Source of the DNA: Pseudomonas sp.
GTDB lineage: Bacteria; Pseudomonadota; Gammaproteobacteria; Pseudomonadales; Pseudomonadaceae
Assembly: GCA_029239415.1 (NCBI GenBank)
Contig: JAQZAY010000208.1
Coordinates: forward strand, 1-6,730
Length of the DNA stretch: 6,730 nucleotides
Direction of reading: 5' to 3'
The position numbers were made by a program, and so were the translations under genes. This document shows, piece by piece, positions 5,295 to 6,730 of the stretch (its first letter is position 1; the number at the start of each line of letters is the position of its first letter). Below the pieces are notes generated by a model. That model had not been told where the DNA came from. It saw only the letters and a program-made list of their open reading frames with translations, and did no database searches.

Positions 5295-5486
5295 ATGGGT
5301 TCGACATTCAATGGCCTGGTGGGCCTGATCATCCTCGCCCTGGACATCTGGGCAATCCTCAACGTGATCAAGAGCAGCGTGGGCCTGGGGGCCAAGGTGC
5401 TGTGGATCTTGCTGGTACTGCTGCTGCCGGTCATCGGCCTGATCATCTGGGCGATCGCCGGGCCACGCGGCATGGTGCGGCCCTGA
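5295..5486 (+). CDS. Small two-helix membrane protein, PLDc_N type
   Basis: 63-aa inner-membrane protein with two hydrophobic helices (about 8-25 and 33-55), separated by a short loop with KSSVGLGAK. The second helix and its tail, LPVIGLIIWAIAGPRG, match the PLDc_N domain (PF13396). That domain is found at the N terminus of cardiolipin synthases and also alone in small proteins of unknown function; no HKD phospholipase motif is present. GGGGAGG (5281-5287) sits 7 nt before the ATG, so the start is well supported. It stands between the divergent ZIP gene and the co-directional sulfatase gene, with a 146-bp gap before the latter. A link to membrane-lipid or envelope functions is inference from the domain and from the neighbouring envelope enzyme. 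Confidence 0.85.
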   Translation: MGSTFNGLVGLIILALDIWAILNVIKSSVGLGAKVLWILLVLLLPVIGLIIWAIAGPRGMVRP

Positions 5487-5565
5487 CCTGGGCCCGATCG
5501 ACAGGATTTTCACATCCGGTTGCCGACAATCGGCGCCGCGCAATTTCACGTAACGCCATTTGACG

Positions 5566-5589
5566 TGCCAAACCCCATGGGTTCAGGCA
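5566..5589 (+). other. Stem-loop in the gap before the sulfatase gene
   Basis: TGCC (5566-5569) and AACCC (5571-5575) pair with GGGTT (5579-5583) and GGCA (5586-5589) around a CAT loop, giving nine pairs with a small internal mismatch. No T-run follows, so it is a poor intrinsic terminator for the preceding gene. It could be an operator or an mRNA leader structure 44 nt before the next ATG. Confidence 0.3.
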
Positions 5590-5632
5590 CATTACCGCCC
5601 TTTCGCAAACGAATCCTAGGATCTACCCATTC

Positions 5633-6730
5633 ATGGCCAACAGGGATGCCTTGAAGCAACGGGGCGTGCCGCGCCCGTTCTCGCCGACGATCAAATCCCA
5701 CCTGGCCTACACGCTGCTGTGCGCCCTGGTGATCATGCTCATGCTCAGCCTGGTGCGCCTGGGCCTGCTGCTCTACAACAGCGACATGATCGGCGACACG
5801 CCGCCTGCCACCGTCGCCGAGGGCTTTTTCAACGGCCTGCGCTTCGACCTGCGCGTGGTGGTGTACCTGAGCATCCCGCTGCTGCTGGCGGTGCTGTCGC
5901 CGTGGGCGATGGCCAGGCGCGGTTTCTTCCGCCTGTGGCTGACCCTCGCCGCCAGCACGGTGATGTTCCTCGGCCTGGTCGAGATGGACTTCTACCGAGA
6001 GTTCCACCAGCGCCTCAACGGCCTGGTGTTCCAGTACATCAAGGAAGACCCCAAGACCGTCATGAGCATGCTCTGGTACGGCTTCCCCGTGGTGCGCTAC
6101 CTGCTGGCCTGGATCTTCGGCACCTGGCTGCTGAGCCTGCTGTTCAAGGGCATCGACCGCCTGACCCGGGGCGAGAACGCGCCCGCCGTGCCGTGGTACA
6201 ACCGCCTGGCGGTGTTCATGGTCATCCTGCTGGTGGCCGTGGTCGCCGCCCGTGGCACCCTGCGCCAGGGCCCGCCGATGCGCTGGGGCGATGCCTTCAC
6301 CACCGATTCGAACTTCATCAACCAGCTGGGCCTGAACGGCACGCTGACCCTGATCGATGCCGCCCATAGCCGCTTCGGCGAAGACCGCTCCAAGGTCTGG
6401 AAAGCCACCCTCGATCCCGTCGTGGCCCAGCAGAGCGTGCGCGACCTGCTGCTGACCCCCAGCGATCGTCTGGTCGACGCCGACAGCGCCGCGATCCGCC
6501 GCGACTTCACCCCGCCCGCCGACCGCACCCTGCCGATCAAGAACGTGGTGGTGATCCTCATGGAGAGCTTCGCCGGTCACTCGGTAGGCGCCCTGGGCAG
6601 CCAGAACAACATCACCCCGTACTTCGACAAGCTGGCCAAGGAGGGCCTGCTGTTCGACCGCTTCTTCTCCAACGGCACCCATACCCACCAGGGCATGTTC
6701 GCCACCATGGCCTGCTTCCCCAACCTGCCG
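5633..6730 (+). CDS. LtaS/OpgB-like membrane sulfatase (phosphoglycerol-transferase superfamily), 3' truncated
   Basis: Inner-membrane enzyme with an N-terminal membrane domain and a periplasmic alkaline-phosphatase/sulfatase fold. Relatives transfer phosphoglycerol to lipoteichoic acid or periplasmic glucans; the Gram-negative substrate here is unknown. The visible 366 residues show about five helices (24-48, 77-92, 98-117, 152-171, 190-206). Between the third and fourth lies the family-type stretch MDFYREFHQRLNGLVFQYI (118-136). The catalytic domain opens at 304 with NVVVILMESFAGHS, where Glu311 matches the metal-binding Glu of LtaS. SNGTHTHQGMFATMACFPNLP follows (346-366, in part), with Thr351 (or Thr349) as the likely metal-bound nucleophile. 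The start ATG has AGGAT (5618-5622) about 10 nt upstream. The remaining metal ligands (Asp/His, usually near the C terminus) lie beyond the window. It is co-directional with the small PLDc_N gene. Confidence 0.92.
   Translation, partial: MANRDALKQRGVPRPFSPTIKSHLAYTLLCALVIMLMLSLVRLGLLLYNSDMIGDTPPATVAEGFFNGLRFDLRVVVYLSIPLLLAVLSPWAMARRGFFRLWLTLAASTVMFLGLVEMDFYREFHQRLNGLVFQYIKEDPKTVMSMLWYGFPVVRYLLAWIFGTWLLSLLFKGIDRLTRGENAPAVPWYNRLAVFMVILLVAVVAARGTLRQGPPMRWGDAFTTDSNFINQLGLNGTLTLIDAAHSRFGEDRSKVWKATLDPVVAQQSVRDLLLTPSDRLVDADSAAIRRDFTPPADRTLPIKNVVVILMESFAGHSVGALGSQNNITPYFDKLAKEGLLFDRFFSNGTHTHQGMFATMACFPNLP

Noticed and set aside
5546..6688. A 380-codon open frame on the minus strand opposite the sulfatase gene
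   Set aside because: Low-complexity His/Gln/Ala/Gly translation and full overlap with a gene that has clear family motifs; a GC-bias shadow.

Overview
The window is high-GC, densely coded chromosomal DNA from a Pseudomonas, most likely of the P. putida/fluorescens side of the genus. The evidence is a pseudomonad-type AroC, a DUF3509 protein (a family I know essentially from Pseudomonas), the aroC–MFS gene order I recall from P. aeruginosa, and strong G/C third-position bias. This rests on remembered families; no search was run. I see no insertion sequence, prophage, CRISPR array, tRNA or rRNA.

Left block, 2-2486, + strand: the 3' three quarters of aroC (chorismate synthase), then a 12-helix MFS transporter of the HcaT/PF12832 type, then a small cupin that overlaps the MFS stop by 4 bp. 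The cupin is clearly homologous to acireductone dioxygenase (MtnD), but three of the four metal-ligand positions are replaced. In P. aeruginosa, as I recall, this same place holds aroC–MFS–mtnB–mtnD–mtnC of methionine salvage. This looks like a contracted operon with a surviving pseudoenzyme.

Middle block, 2487-4218: a small DUF3509 gene on the minus strand is divided by a 281-bp divergent intergenic region from an ankyrin-repeat gene and an uncharacterised 176-aa gene on the plus strand. The intergenic region is the most information-rich non-coding part of the window. It holds a near-consensus sigma-54 (-24/-12) promoter facing the DUF3509 gene. About 85-140 bp upstream of that predicted start is a 7-bp-periodic array of TGCA tetramers, at the usual distance for a sigma-54 activator. 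A weak ECF-type promoter faces the ankyrin gene.

Right block, 4231-6730: a ZIP-family (BbZIP-like) zinc/divalent-metal transporter on the minus strand; a 63-aa two-helix PLDc_N-type membrane protein on the plus strand; and the N-terminal 366 residues of an LtaS/OpgB-like membrane sulfatase (phosphoglycerol-transferase superfamily) that runs off the end.

No new multi-gene system such as a defence island is visible. The best candidates for something undescribed are the ligand-less MtnD homologue and the sigma-54 promoter plus heptameric TGCA array.
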